Shown piece by piece: positions 9,968 through 21,911 of a stretch of 39,688 nt of DNA (its first letter is position 1; each line of letters begins with the position of its first letter). The stretch is from Rhodocyclales bacterium (GTDB lineage Bacteria > Pseudomonadota > Gammaproteobacteria > Burkholderiales > Rhodocyclaceae). The position numbers and the translations under genes are program-made. A model generated the notes under the pieces. That model saw nothing but the letters and a program-made list of their open reading frames with translations. It was not told where the DNA came from and ran no database searches. Location: assembly GCA_016214175.1 (NCBI GenBank), contig JACRPB010000190.1:1-39688 (forward strand), written 5' to 3'.

Positions 9968-10728
9968 TCGCCCTCTTCCGCGACTGGCGCCGCCGCCGCG
10001 CCCTCGCCAGAATCCGCGTCGACGCCGCGCAATGGCAGCGCGTCGAGTCGCAACTGCCTTTCCTCAACCATCTCGCCGCCGCCGAGCGTGCGCGTCTGCG
10101 CGAACTGGCGCGCGAGTTCGTCGCGACGAAGGAATGGAGCGGCGCGCGCGGCCTCCTCCTGACGGCCGACATGCAATTGGCGATCGCCCTGCAGGCCTGC
10201 CTGCTCGTCCTCAACCTGGGCCTGGACTGGTATCGCGGCTGGCTCGGCATCGTCGTCTATCCCGGCGACTTCGTCATTCCGCGCCAACTGATGGACGCCG
10301 ACGGCGTGGTGCACGAATACGACGACGAGGTGCTCGGCGAAGCCTGGGAAGGCGGTCCCGTACTGGTTTCCTGGTTCGACGAGCCGGGCGCCACCGCCGG
10401 CATCAATGTCGTCATCCACGAATTCGCCCACAAGCTGGACATGAGCAACGGCGAAGTCGACGGCCTGCCGGCCCTGCACGCGGGCATGTCGAAGCCGGCG
10501 TGGCGAGCGGCCTTCGAGCCCGCCTACGCAGACTTCTGCCGCCGCGTCGACGCCGGCGAAGAAACGCCGCTCGATCCTTACGGCGCCGAGCATCCGGCCG
10601 AGTTCTTCGCCGTCATGTCGGAAGCCTTCTTCGAGACGCCGCAACTGCTGCGCGCGCAATACCCAAGTGTGTATCATCAACTGCAATTGTTCTACCGGCA
10701 GGATCCGGCAGCGGCATCACGGACTTGA
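9964..10728 (+). CDS. M90 family zinc-dependent peptidase (MtfA-like)
   Basis: VVIHEFAHKLDMSNGEVDGLP HExxH motif; AEFFAVMSEAFFE second motif. Confidence 0.9.
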   Translation: MIALFRDWRRRRALARIRVDAAQWQRVESQLPFLNHLAAAERARLRELAREFVATKEWSGARGLLLTADMQLAIALQACLLVLNLGLDWYRGWLGIVVYPGDFVIPRQLMDADGVVHEYDDEVLGEAWEGGPVLVSWFDEPGATAGINVVIHEFAHKLDMSNGEVDGLPALHAGMSKPAWRAAFEPAYADFCRRVDAGEETPLDPYGAEHPAEFFAVMSEAFFETPQLLRAQYPSVYHQLQLFYRQDPAAASRT

Positions 10729-10736
10729 AGACGAGC

Positions 10737-11147
10737 ATGGCGAACTTAGACCCCACATACAGCATCGGCATCCCCGAAATGGATGCGCAGCACGCGCGCT
10801 GGATCCAGCTCATCGAGCGGTTCCGGGCGGCGGCAAGCGACCACATGCTGGAGCAGGCCGGCCTCGATGCCGCCGCGCACGCGCTGGAGAAGTTGCTGGA
10901 GTACACCCAGTGCCATTTCACCAGCGAGGAACGCTTCCTTGCCGACCGCCATTACCCCGGCATCGACGACCACCGGCGCGCCCACCGCGAGCTCGAAGCC
11001 AAGGTCGTCGCGCTGCTGGGGGAAATCCGCGCCCACAAGACCAACACCACACCCTTGAAGCTCAACCTCTTCGTCACCGTCTGGCTGATGGAACACATCA
11101 TGCAGGAAGACGCCGCGTACGCCAGTTTCGTTCTCGGCAAGCGGTGA
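10737..11147 (+). CDS. Bacteriohemerythrin
   Basis: YSIGIPEMDAQHARWIQLIERF, HFTSEERFLADRHYPGIDDHRRAH, WLMEHIMQED iron ligands. Confidence 0.93.
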   Translation: MANLDPTYSIGIPEMDAQHARWIQLIERFRAAASDHMLEQAGLDAAAHALEKLLEYTQCHFTSEERFLADRHYPGIDDHRRAHRELEAKVVALLGEIRAHKTNTTPLKLNLFVTVWLMEHIMQEDAAYASFVLGKR

Positions 11148-12562
11148 GCGGCGAAGCGCCCTTCCCCCACGACCGCGCCGACGCGCCGGCGCCGGCGATC
11201 GACGCCGCCGCCGCATCCCTGTTCTTTGAGGGCAACCGCCATCTGGCCGCCGGCAGAACGGCGCCGGCGGAAGCGTGTTTCCGCCGCGCATTGGCGCTGG
11301 CGCCGGAACTCGCGGAAGCGCATGCCAACCTTGCGCTGCTGCTCGAAGAAAAGGGCGAGCCGGCGCAGGCCGACGCCTGCTACCGGCAAGCCATCGCCCT
11401 CAATCCGCGGCAATGGCAGATTCATCTGAATCATGCCGGCCTGCTCGCCGGCACCAAGCGTTTTGCGGCGGCCGAAACCGCTTACCGGCGGGCACTGGCG
11501 CTGCGCCCGCAGTCGGCGGCGGCCTGGTCCAGCCTCGGCGTCTTGCTGGCCTGCTGCAAGCGCGATGCGGAAGCGGAACAGTGCTATCGCCAGGCGCTCG
11601 CGCTGGATGGCGATTACGCGTTGGCGCGCTTCAACTTCAGCTACCTGCTGCTGCGCCAGGGACGCTTCGACGAAGGCTGGCCCTGCCTCGAAGCGCGCGA
11701 CTGGTATGCGGCGCTGGCGGCGCGGCTGCCCTGTCCGCGCTGGCAGGACGAAGCGCTCGCCGGCAAGTCGCTGCTGATCTGCCTCGAAGCCGGGCACGGC
11801 GACATGATCCAGTTCTGCCGCTATGCCGCGGTGCTGAAAAGCCGAGGCGCGGCGCGCATCACCGCGATCTGCCATCCGGCTCTGAAGACCCTGTTCGCCG
11901 GCATGGACGGCATCGATCGCGCAGTGGGCCTCGACGAGCCGCTGCCCGACGAGCACTGGGACTACTGGGTGCCGCCGCTGAGCCTGCCCTTCCACTGCCG
12001 CACCACGCTGGCAACCATTCCGGCAACGCTCCCCTATCTGCGCGCCAGCCCGGGAAAACTGGCGCAATGGTCGCACCGCTTGCCGGCTGGCGGCGTCCGC
12101 GTCGGCCTGGTCTGGCAGGGCAACAGCGCCTTCGAGAACGACGCCGATCGTTCGCTCTTCGATACGTCGGTATTGGCGCCGCTGCAGAGCGTCGGCGGCA
12201 TACGCTACTTCAGCCTGCAAAAAGGCGGCGACGGCAAGCTGCCGACTTGCCTCGACCTCATCGACCTCGCGCCGCAGATCGATGACTTCGCCGACACCGC
12301 CGCCATCGTCGCCCGGCTCGATCTCGTGATCGCGGTGGATACCGCCGTCGCACATCTGGCCGGCGCGCTGGGCAAGGCCTGCTGGGTGCTACTGCCCTGG
12401 TACAAGACCGATTGGCGCTGGCTCGACGGGCGCAGCGACTCGCCGTGGTATCCGGGTGTGATGCGCTTGTTCAGGCAGCCGGCAATGGGCGATTGGGGCA
12501 GCGTGATTGCCGAGGTGCGCGCGGCGCTGGCTGAGTTTGCGGCAGCGCGCGGCGCAGCGTAG
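11144..12562 (+). CDS. TPR-repeat protein with C-terminal GT9-like glycosyltransferase-type domain
   Basis: In-frame GTG start overlapping the hemerythrin stop; several 34-aa TPRs; C-terminal VGLVWQGNSAFENDADRS...IAVDTAVAHLAGALGKACWVLLPWYKTDWRWL. Confidence 0.8.
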   Translation: MSGEAPFPHDRADAPAPAIDAAAASLFFEGNRHLAAGRTAPAEACFRRALALAPELAEAHANLALLLEEKGEPAQADACYRQAIALNPRQWQIHLNHAGLLAGTKRFAAAETAYRRALALRPQSAAAWSSLGVLLACCKRDAEAEQCYRQALALDGDYALARFNFSYLLLRQGRFDEGWPCLEARDWYAALAARLPCPRWQDEALAGKSLLICLEAGHGDMIQFCRYAAVLKSRGAARITAICHPALKTLFAGMDGIDRAVGLDEPLPDEHWDYWVPPLSLPFHCRTTLATIPATLPYLRASPGKLAQWSHRLPAGGVRVGLVWQGNSAFENDADRSLFDTSVLAPLQSVGGIRYFSLQKGGDGKLPTCLDLIDLAPQIDDFADTAAIVARLDLVIAVDTAVAHLAGALGKACWVLLPWYKTDWRWLDGRSDSPWYPGVMRLFRQPAMGDWGSVIAEVRAALAEFAAARGAA

Positions 12563-12568
12563 CCGCGC

Positions 12569-13948
<1,380 letters not shown>

Positions 13949-14093
13949 GCCGGAGAGCGAAGGTCGAATGCGGGAATTGGGTACGAAAGAAACCTGTGTT
14001 CACCCCATTCCCGGGAGCGGGCGTTGTTGTGGATGAAAGCGCCTTCTTGGTAGAATCCAACGTTGAATTGGAACCGGTACGACTCAGTATAAC

Positions 14094-15158
14094 ATGGCCG
14101 CCAACCCCTCATTTCGTGCGTGTTTACTCGCTTTCGCCGCCAGTGCGGCCGCCTTCGCGGCGCTGCCGGTTCGCGCCGACACGATGCAGGACGTCAACCG
14201 GCTTCTGAAGCAGGGGCAGCATGCCCAGGCCCTGGAACAGGTCGACAAATACCTCGCCGCGAAACCCAAGGATGCCCAAGGCCGTTTTCTCAGAGGGGTG
14301 ATCCTGGCCGAGCAGAACAAGCTCAACGAAGCCGTCGCCATCTTCACCAAGCTCACCGAAGATTATCCGGAACTGCCGGAGCCCTACAACAACCTGGCCG
14401 TGATCTACGCCCAGCAGAAGCAGTACGAAAAAGCAAGGCAGGCGCTGGAAATGGCGATTCGCACCCATCCCTCCTACGCCACCGCCCACGAGAATCTCGG
14501 AGACATCTATGCGCGCCTCGCCAGCCAGGCCTACGACAAGGCGCTGCAGCTCGACTCGTCGAATGCCACGGCCCAAACCAAGCTGGCGACGATCAAGGAC
14601 CTGATGAGCCTGAATGGACGGCCCGGCGCGGTGCGCCCGACCGGCAGGCCGGTCGTCGTCGCAACGGCCGAACCCAAGCCCGCCGAACCCAAACCGGCGG
14701 AGACGAAGCCGGCCGAAACGCCCAAGCTCGTGGAAGGCAAGGCCGTGGATGTCCGGGCGCAGGACGTCAAGCCCGTCGTCGCCAAACCGGAAGAACCGGC
14801 CAAGCCCGTCGCCGGCGACGCCACTGCCGACGTCGCCAGGTCGCTCGACAGTTGGCTGGCCGCCTGGTCGCGCAAGGACGTCAAAGGCTATCTCGCCCAC
14901 TACGCCAAAGACTTCCAGACGCCCGGCGGCGAAGCGCGCGCGGCGTGGGAAGCCGAACGTGCCAAGCGCATCAACAAACCCGGCGCCATCCGCGTCAGTT
15001 ATGAGAAACTGCGCGTCACGCTGGAGGGCGACAAAGCCACCGCGAAGTTTCGGCAGCACTACCAGTCGGCGGCGCTCAAGACCGGCAGCAACAAGATGGT
15101 GGTGCTGGTGCGGCGCGACGGCCGCTGGCTGATCCAACAGGAAAAGATAGGCAGTTGA
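14094..15158 (+). CDS. Exported TPR protein with Lys/Pro-rich linker and C-terminal NTF2/SnoaL-like domain
   Basis: Signal peptide (RACLLAFAASAAAFAALPVRA), TPRs, KPAEPKPAETKPAET linker, C-terminal VARSLDSWLAAWSRKDVKGYLAHYAKDF...RDGRWLIQQEKIG. Confidence 0.82.
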   Translation: MAANPSFRACLLAFAASAAAFAALPVRADTMQDVNRLLKQGQHAQALEQVDKYLAAKPKDAQGRFLRGVILAEQNKLNEAVAIFTKLTEDYPELPEPYNNLAVIYAQQKQYEKARQALEMAIRTHPSYATAHENLGDIYARLASQAYDKALQLDSSNATAQTKLATIKDLMSLNGRPGAVRPTGRPVVVATAEPKPAEPKPAETKPAETPKLVEGKAVDVRAQDVKPVVAKPEEPAKPVAGDATADVARSLDSWLAAWSRKDVKGYLAHYAKDFQTPGGEARAAWEAERAKRINKPGAIRVSYEKLRVTLEGDKATAKFRQHYQSAALKTGSNKMVVLVRRDGRWLIQQEKIGS

Positions 15159-16354
15159 TGACCACCCGCGTTTTCCGCGCCGCCCTCGCCGCCCTGCTCT
15201 TGTGCAGCGGCGCCGCGGCGGCGCTTGCCGCCGGCGCGGCGCGCTATTCCGACTCCGGTCCGGAACCCCAGCTTGCACGCATCTTCGATCTCATCGAGGA
15301 AAACCGGCTGGAGACGGCCTACGAGCAGACGCAAGCCCTGCTCAAGGCCTATCCGACCTTCCGCCTCGGCCATCTGATCAAGGGCGACCTGCTGCTGGCG
15401 CGCACGCGCCCGCTCACCGCCTTCGGTGCCGGCGGCGGCGCGGCGTCCCGCGACAAGGTGGCCGACCTGCGCGAGGAGGCCCTCGCCCGCCTGCGCGCCT
15501 ACAAGACCAAGCCCAACACCGACTACGTCCCGCGCTACCTGCTGCAACTGCGTCCCGACCAGAAGTACGCGGTCGTCGTCGACACCCAGAAGGCGCGCCT
15601 CTACCTCTACCAGAACGACAACGGCCAGCCGCGCTTCGTCGCCGACTACTACGTCAGCCACGGCAAGCTCGGCACCGACAAGCTGAAGGAAGGCGACAAG
15701 AAGACGCCGATCGGCATCTACCACGTCACCGCCTCGCTGCCGCGCCAGAAGCTCGGCGACTTCTACGGCAGCGGCGCCTTCCCCATCAGTTATCCGAACG
15801 ACTGGGACAAGCGCATGGGCCGGAACGGCCACGGCATCTGGCTGCACGGCACGCCGTCCGACACCTTTTCGCGCCCGCCCAAGGCCTCCGACGGCTGTGT
15901 CGTCCTCGCCAACCAGGATCTCGACGCGATTTCGAAGAACTTCCAGGTCGGCCTGACGCCGGTGATCATCAGCAACAGCATCGAGTGGCTCTCGCTCGAC
16001 GACTGGGAGGCCGAACGCAAGGCGCTGCTCGGCATGATCGACGAATGGCGCCGCGACTGGGAAAGCGTGGACACCGACCGCTACGGCCGCCACTACGCCG
16101 CCAAGTTCCAGTCCGACGGCCAGAACCACGCGCAGTGGATCGAACACAAACGCAAGGTGAACGCCGGTAAGAGCTGGATCAAGGTCGCGACGCAGAACAT
16201 CAGCATGTTCCGCAATCCCGGCAACGAGGACTACGTCGTCGTCACCTTCGAGCAGGACTACAAGAGCAGCAATCTTTCGAACGTCATGAAGAAGCGCCAG
16301 TACTGGATCAAGGAAGACGGGCGCTGGAAAATCGTATTCGAGGGCGCGGCCTAA
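15155..16354 (+). CDS. L,D-transpeptidase (ErfK/YbiS/YcfS/YnhG-like) with C-terminal NTF2-like domain
   Basis: GIWLHGTPSDTFSRPPKASDGCVVLAN YkuD catalytic HxxxS...SxGC motif; start overlaps the upstream stop. Confidence 0.92.
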   Translation: MMTTRVFRAALAALLLCSGAAAALAAGAARYSDSGPEPQLARIFDLIEENRLETAYEQTQALLKAYPTFRLGHLIKGDLLLARTRPLTAFGAGGGAASRDKVADLREEALARLRAYKTKPNTDYVPRYLLQLRPDQKYAVVVDTQKARLYLYQNDNGQPRFVADYYVSHGKLGTDKLKEGDKKTPIGIYHVTASLPRQKLGDFYGSGAFPISYPNDWDKRMGRNGHGIWLHGTPSDTFSRPPKASDGCVVLANQDLDAISKNFQVGLTPVIISNSIEWLSLDDWEAERKALLGMIDEWRRDWESVDTDRYGRHYAAKFQSDGQNHAQWIEHKRKVNAGKSWIKVATQNISMFRNPGNEDYVVVTFEQDYKSSNLSNVMKKRQYWIKEDGRWKIVFEGAA

Positions 16355-16384
16355 GCCCGTTCTCGCCACCCTGGAGTCCCGGCC

Positions 16385-16948
16385 ATGAAGAAAGTCGTCG
16401 CCCTGCTGTTGACGCTCGCGCTCGCCCTGCCCGCGCTGGCGGCCAATCCGAAAGTCGAGATGAAGACCAACCTCGGCGCCGTCGTCATCGAACTCTATCC
16501 CGAGAAGGCGCCGAAATCGGTGGAGAACTTTCTCCAGTACGTCAAGGACGGCTTCTACAGCGGCCTCATCTTCCACCGCGTCATCGACGGCTTCATGGTC
16601 CAGGGCGGCGGCTTCGACGTGAACATGAAGCAGAAGCCGACGCGCGCCGCCATCCCCAACGAAGCCAAGAACGGCCTGCTCAATCGCACCGGCACGCTGG
16701 CGATGGCGCGCACCTCGGATCCGCACTCCGCCACCGCCCAGTTCTTCATCAATCTCAAGGACAACCGCTTCCTCGACCATCCGGGCCAGGACGGCTGGGG
16801 CTACGCCGTCTTCGGCGCGGTCGTCCAGGGCAACGAGGTGGTGGAGAAGATCGCCAAGATTCCGACCGGCCGCTCCGGTTACTACACCGACGTTCCGGCG
16901 ACGCCGGTCGTCATCGAATCCGTCCGCATCCTGCCCGACGCCAAATAA
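16385..16948 (+). CDS. Periplasmic cyclophilin-type peptidylprolyl isomerase
   Basis: Signal peptide plus [36 protein letters not shown]. Confidence 0.95.
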   Translation: MKKVVALLLTLALALPALAANPKVEMKTNLGAVVIELYPEKAPKSVENFLQYVKDGFYSGLIFHRVIDGFMVQGGGFDVNMKQKPTRAAIPNEAKNGLLNRTGTLAMARTSDPHSATAQFFINLKDNRFLDHPGQDGWGYAVFGAVVQGNEVVEKIAKIPTGRSGYYTDVPATPVVIESVRILPDAK

Positions 16949-16958
16949 GGAATTCACC

Positions 16959-17444
16959 ATGATCAAGCTGCACACCAACCACGGCGTCATCGCCCTCGAA
17001 CTCGATGCCGAAAAGGCGCCGAAGACCGTCGCCAACTTCATTTCCTACGTCGAGTCCGGCCATTACGACGGCACCATCTTCCACCGCGTCATCGGCAACT
17101 TCATGATCCAGGGCGGCGGCTTTCTCCCCGGCATGAAGCAAAAAGCCACGCAGGAACCCGTGGAAAACGAGGCCGCCAACGGCCTCAAGAACGAACCGGG
17201 CAGCATCGCCATGGCGCGCACCTCCGATCCGCACTCGGCCACCGCCCAGTTCTTCATCAACGTCGGCGACAACGGCTTCCTCGACTATCCGGGCCAGGAC
17301 GGCTGGGGCTATTGCGTCTTCGGCCGCGTCGTCGAAGGCATGGACGTTGTCGACGCCATCAAGGCCGTCAAGACCGGCCGTAGCGGCTTCCATCAGGACG
17401 TTCCGGTCGACGACGTGGTGATCGAGCGCGCCGAGATTTGCTGA
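16959..17444 (+). CDS. ppiB: Cytoplasmic cyclophilin PpiB
   Basis: [27 protein letters not shown]...[15 protein letters not shown]; no signal peptide. Confidence 0.95.
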   Translation: MIKLHTNHGVIALELDAEKAPKTVANFISYVESGHYDGTIFHRVIGNFMIQGGGFLPGMKQKATQEPVENEAANGLKNEPGSIAMARTSDPHSATAQFFINVGDNGFLDYPGQDGWGYCVFGRVVEGMDVVDAIKAVKTGRSGFHQDVPVDDVVIERAEIC

Positions 17445-18163
17445 CGCCACATCTGCCGACACTTTTCGTCTCCGACCTTCACCTGCACCCGTCGCGGCCG
17501 GAGACGGCGGACCGGTTCGGCGCATTTCTCGCCGGGCCGGCGCGGCAAGCGCAAGCCCTCTACATCCTCGGCGACCTCTTCGACGCCTGGGCCGGCGACG
17601 ACGATCTCGGCGATGCCTTCAACGCCGGCGTTTGCGCGGACCTGAAGACGCTGGCAACGGCCGGCACCCGCATTTACTTCCTGCCCGGCAACCGCGATTT
17701 CCTCATCGGCGACGCCTGCGCCGCCGCCTGCGGCATGACGCCGCTCGCCGACGCCACTGTCGTGGACATCGGCGGCGTGGCCACCTTGCTGCTGCACGGC
17801 GACACGCTGTGCACCGAAGACCGCGAGTACCAGGACTTCCGCGCCGTCGTGCGTTCGCCCGACTGGCGCCGCGACTTCCTCGCCAAGCCGCTCGCCGTCC
17901 GCAAGGCCGAGATTGCCGCCCTGCGCGCGCGCAGCGAATCCGGCAAGCGCGTCAAACCGGCGGCGCTAATGGACGTCAGCGCCGCTGCCGTCGCGCAAGC
18001 CTTTGCGACACACCGTGTCACCCGCATCATCCACGGCCACATCCACCGCCAGGCACACCACCTGCATGACGGCGGCGAACGCTGGGCGCTGCCCGAATGG
18101 GACCACCGCGGCGGCGCGCTCGCCTGCGATGAAGCGGGTTGCCGCTGGCTGACGGTGACATGA
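17438..18163 (+). CDS. lpxH: UDP-2,3-diacylglucosamine diphosphatase
   Basis: [62 protein letters not shown] metallophosphoesterase motifs; likely TTG start overlapping the ppiB stop. Confidence 0.93.
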   Translation: MLTPHLPTLFVSDLHLHPSRPETADRFGAFLAGPARQAQALYILGDLFDAWAGDDDLGDAFNAGVCADLKTLATAGTRIYFLPGNRDFLIGDACAAACGMTPLADATVVDIGGVATLLLHGDTLCTEDREYQDFRAVVRSPDWRRDFLAKPLAVRKAEIAALRARSESGKRVKPAALMDVSAAAVAQAFATHRVTRIIHGHIHRQAHHLHDGGERWALPEWDHRGGALACDEAGCRWLTVT

Positions 18164-18196
18164 GCGCTGCCCGCCGAGCCGTCTCAAGGGCAGCCC

Positions 18197-20002
<1,806 letters not shown>

Positions 20003-20476
20003 CGTCGGCCAGTGCGGCTATCCGGCCGCTTTGCGGGCGCTCCTGGCACGCTGCAGCCCGCCGCTCCCGCTACCGGATTCAAGGTATCCAAATTACAACG
20101 GACCCGGTATTTCTGGCCCCTGGGGGGACCGGTAAGTTCGGCGCTAAGGGCACGTCACTATTGCCGTCATCGACGGCCCGACGCTCAACGGCTGCCGATC
20201 GCGAAAGGAACTCGCACTTGCGTGAACGAGACAAAGCTCATTTGGCGTCTCATCGGCGGGAAGACGTTCCATCGATTGGGAAAAGCAGCGGCGACAGCAG
20301 TGCTAATCGGCCTCCCACCATCCCTGCAATTTCCAGTCCAGGAGCGGGTTTGCGCACGGGATGGGCGACCAAGGGGCGCACGGCACGATATCTGCTCTTG
20401 AACGGAAATGCTGTAAAGCGCGGCCGAATCGGCGGGGGCGGCAGATCGACTCCAACAACATCGGAAGGAAACAAAC

Positions 20477-20827
20477 ATGACTTGCATCCCGCGTTCTGCG
20501 TTGGCCACCGCGGCGGTCGGCATCGCTGCCCTGATGTTTTCGGCGGCGGCCTCGGCCCTCGATGCGGATGCCGCGAAGGAGCTGGCGACGGACAACGATT
20601 GCTTCAAGTGCCATGCCGTCGATAAGACGAAGAAGGGCCCGTCCTACAAGAAGATCGCCGCCAAGTACAAGGGCAAGGAAGCCGAAGGCGAGAAGGCCAT
20701 CCTCAAGAACCTCACCACGGGCCCCAAGGTGAAGCTCGAGGACGGCACCGAAGAAGAACACAAGATCATCGACACCAAGGATCCGAAGGCCATCAAGAAT
20801 CTGGCCGACTGGATTCTTTCGCGCTGA
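20477..20827 (+). CDS. Exported monoheme class I c-type cytochrome
   Basis: Signal peptide, single CFKCH haem-binding motif; RBS GGAAGGAAA; first gene of a cytochrome cluster. Confidence 0.88.
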   Translation: MTCIPRSALATAAVGIAALMFSAAASALDADAAKELATDNDCFKCHAVDKTKKGPSYKKIAAKYKGKEAEGEKAILKNLTTGPKVKLEDGTEEEHKIIDTKDPKAIKNLADWILSR

Positions 20828-20904
20828 AGCGGAGCCGGCACGCGCTGGCGTACGGCACGGGTTCAACTTTTCCAGCCCGAATTTTCGGGGCGAGGGAGGC
20901 ACAA

Positions 20905-21891
20905 ATGAAGGCTTTGTTAACGTTGTTTGCTGTGATCGGCATCATCGGAATGTCGAGCGCGCCGGCGGTTGCCGCCGATGCCCCCGCGCCGGCGGCCGAG
21001 AAGAAGGAGCCGGCCAAGGATCTCATTCTCAAGGGCGATGCCAAGTGCACGGGTTGCCACGACGAAGCCGACGTCCCCAAGCCGACGATGCTGGAACTGC
21101 ATCCGCAGGTGCTCAACATCGGCAAGACCAAGCATGGCACCGTCGCCGACGCCCGCACCCCGACCTGCACCGCTTGCCACGGCGAGAGCGAAAAGCATTT
21201 GGCGCACAAGGGCAGCGGCAAGCCGCCGAAACCGGACACGGTGTTCAGCATGAGAACCCAGACGCCGGTCGAGACGCGCAACGCCGCCTGCCTGAGCTGC
21301 CATCAGGGCGGCAACCGCATCGGCTGGCAATTGAGCAAGCACGGCTCACAGGATGTCGCCTGCACCTCCTGCCACCAGATCCACACCGCCCAGGACCGCG
21401 TGCGCGACAAGACCGCCCAAACGGAAGTCTGCTTCACCTGCCACAAGGAACAGCGTGCGCAGATGGCCAGGGTTTCCCACCATCCGGTGCCCGAAGGCAA
21501 GATGGCCTGCTCGTCCTGTCACAACGTCCATGGCGACAACCCGAAGCAGCTCGTGAAGAGCAGCGTGAACGACACCTGCTACACCTGCCACATGGAGAAG
21601 CGCGGCCCCTTCGTGCACAACCATCAGCCGGTGTCCGAGGATTGCTCGATCTGCCACCAGGCGCACGGCACCACGGCCGCCAACCTGCTCAAGTCGCGCA
21701 CGCCCTTCCTGTGCCAGGAATGCCATAGCCATTCGAGCCACCCTGGGCAAACGCCGGGCCAGCCGACGACGCGCACGACCAGCACGTCGCTGCTGGGCGC
21801 GATCGGCAGGGGGTGCCTGAACTGCCACACCAACATTCATGGCAGCAACAGCAGCCAGAATTCCGCGACCGTCGGTCGCTTCCGTCGCTGA
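20905..21891 (+). CDS. Decaheme c-type cytochrome, MtrA/DmsE/PioA/MtoA family
   Basis: Signal peptide plus exactly ten CxxCH motifs (CTGCH, CTACH, CLSCH, CTSCH, CFTCH, CSSCH, CYTCH, CSICH, CQECH, CLNCH); followed by an MtrB-like porin. Confidence 0.93.
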   Translation: MKALLTLFAVIGIIGMSSAPAVAADAPAPAAEKKEPAKDLILKGDAKCTGCHDEADVPKPTMLELHPQVLNIGKTKHGTVADARTPTCTACHGESEKHLAHKGSGKPPKPDTVFSMRTQTPVETRNAACLSCHQGGNRIGWQLSKHGSQDVACTSCHQIHTAQDRVRDKTAQTEVCFTCHKEQRAQMARVSHHPVPEGKMACSSCHNVHGDNPKQLVKSSVNDTCYTCHMEKRGPFVHNHQPVSEDCSICHQAHGTTAANLLKSRTPFLCQECHSHSSHPGQTPGQPTTRTTSTSLLGAIGRGCLNCHTNIHGSNSSQNSATVGRFRR

Positions 21892-21911
21892 GCGGTTGAA
21901 GGAGATCGATC

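Noticed and set aside
15059-17041. 660-aa minus-strand ORF
   Set aside because: Antisense shadow of the L,D-transpeptidase and cyclophilin genes, which have clear motifs
20003-20476. GEMM-I-type c-di-GMP/cGAMP riboswitch before the cytochrome operon
   Set aside because: Considered because such riboswitches precede Geobacter cytochrome genes, but the conserved GGGCAAA and GCAAAGC core segments were not found by eye
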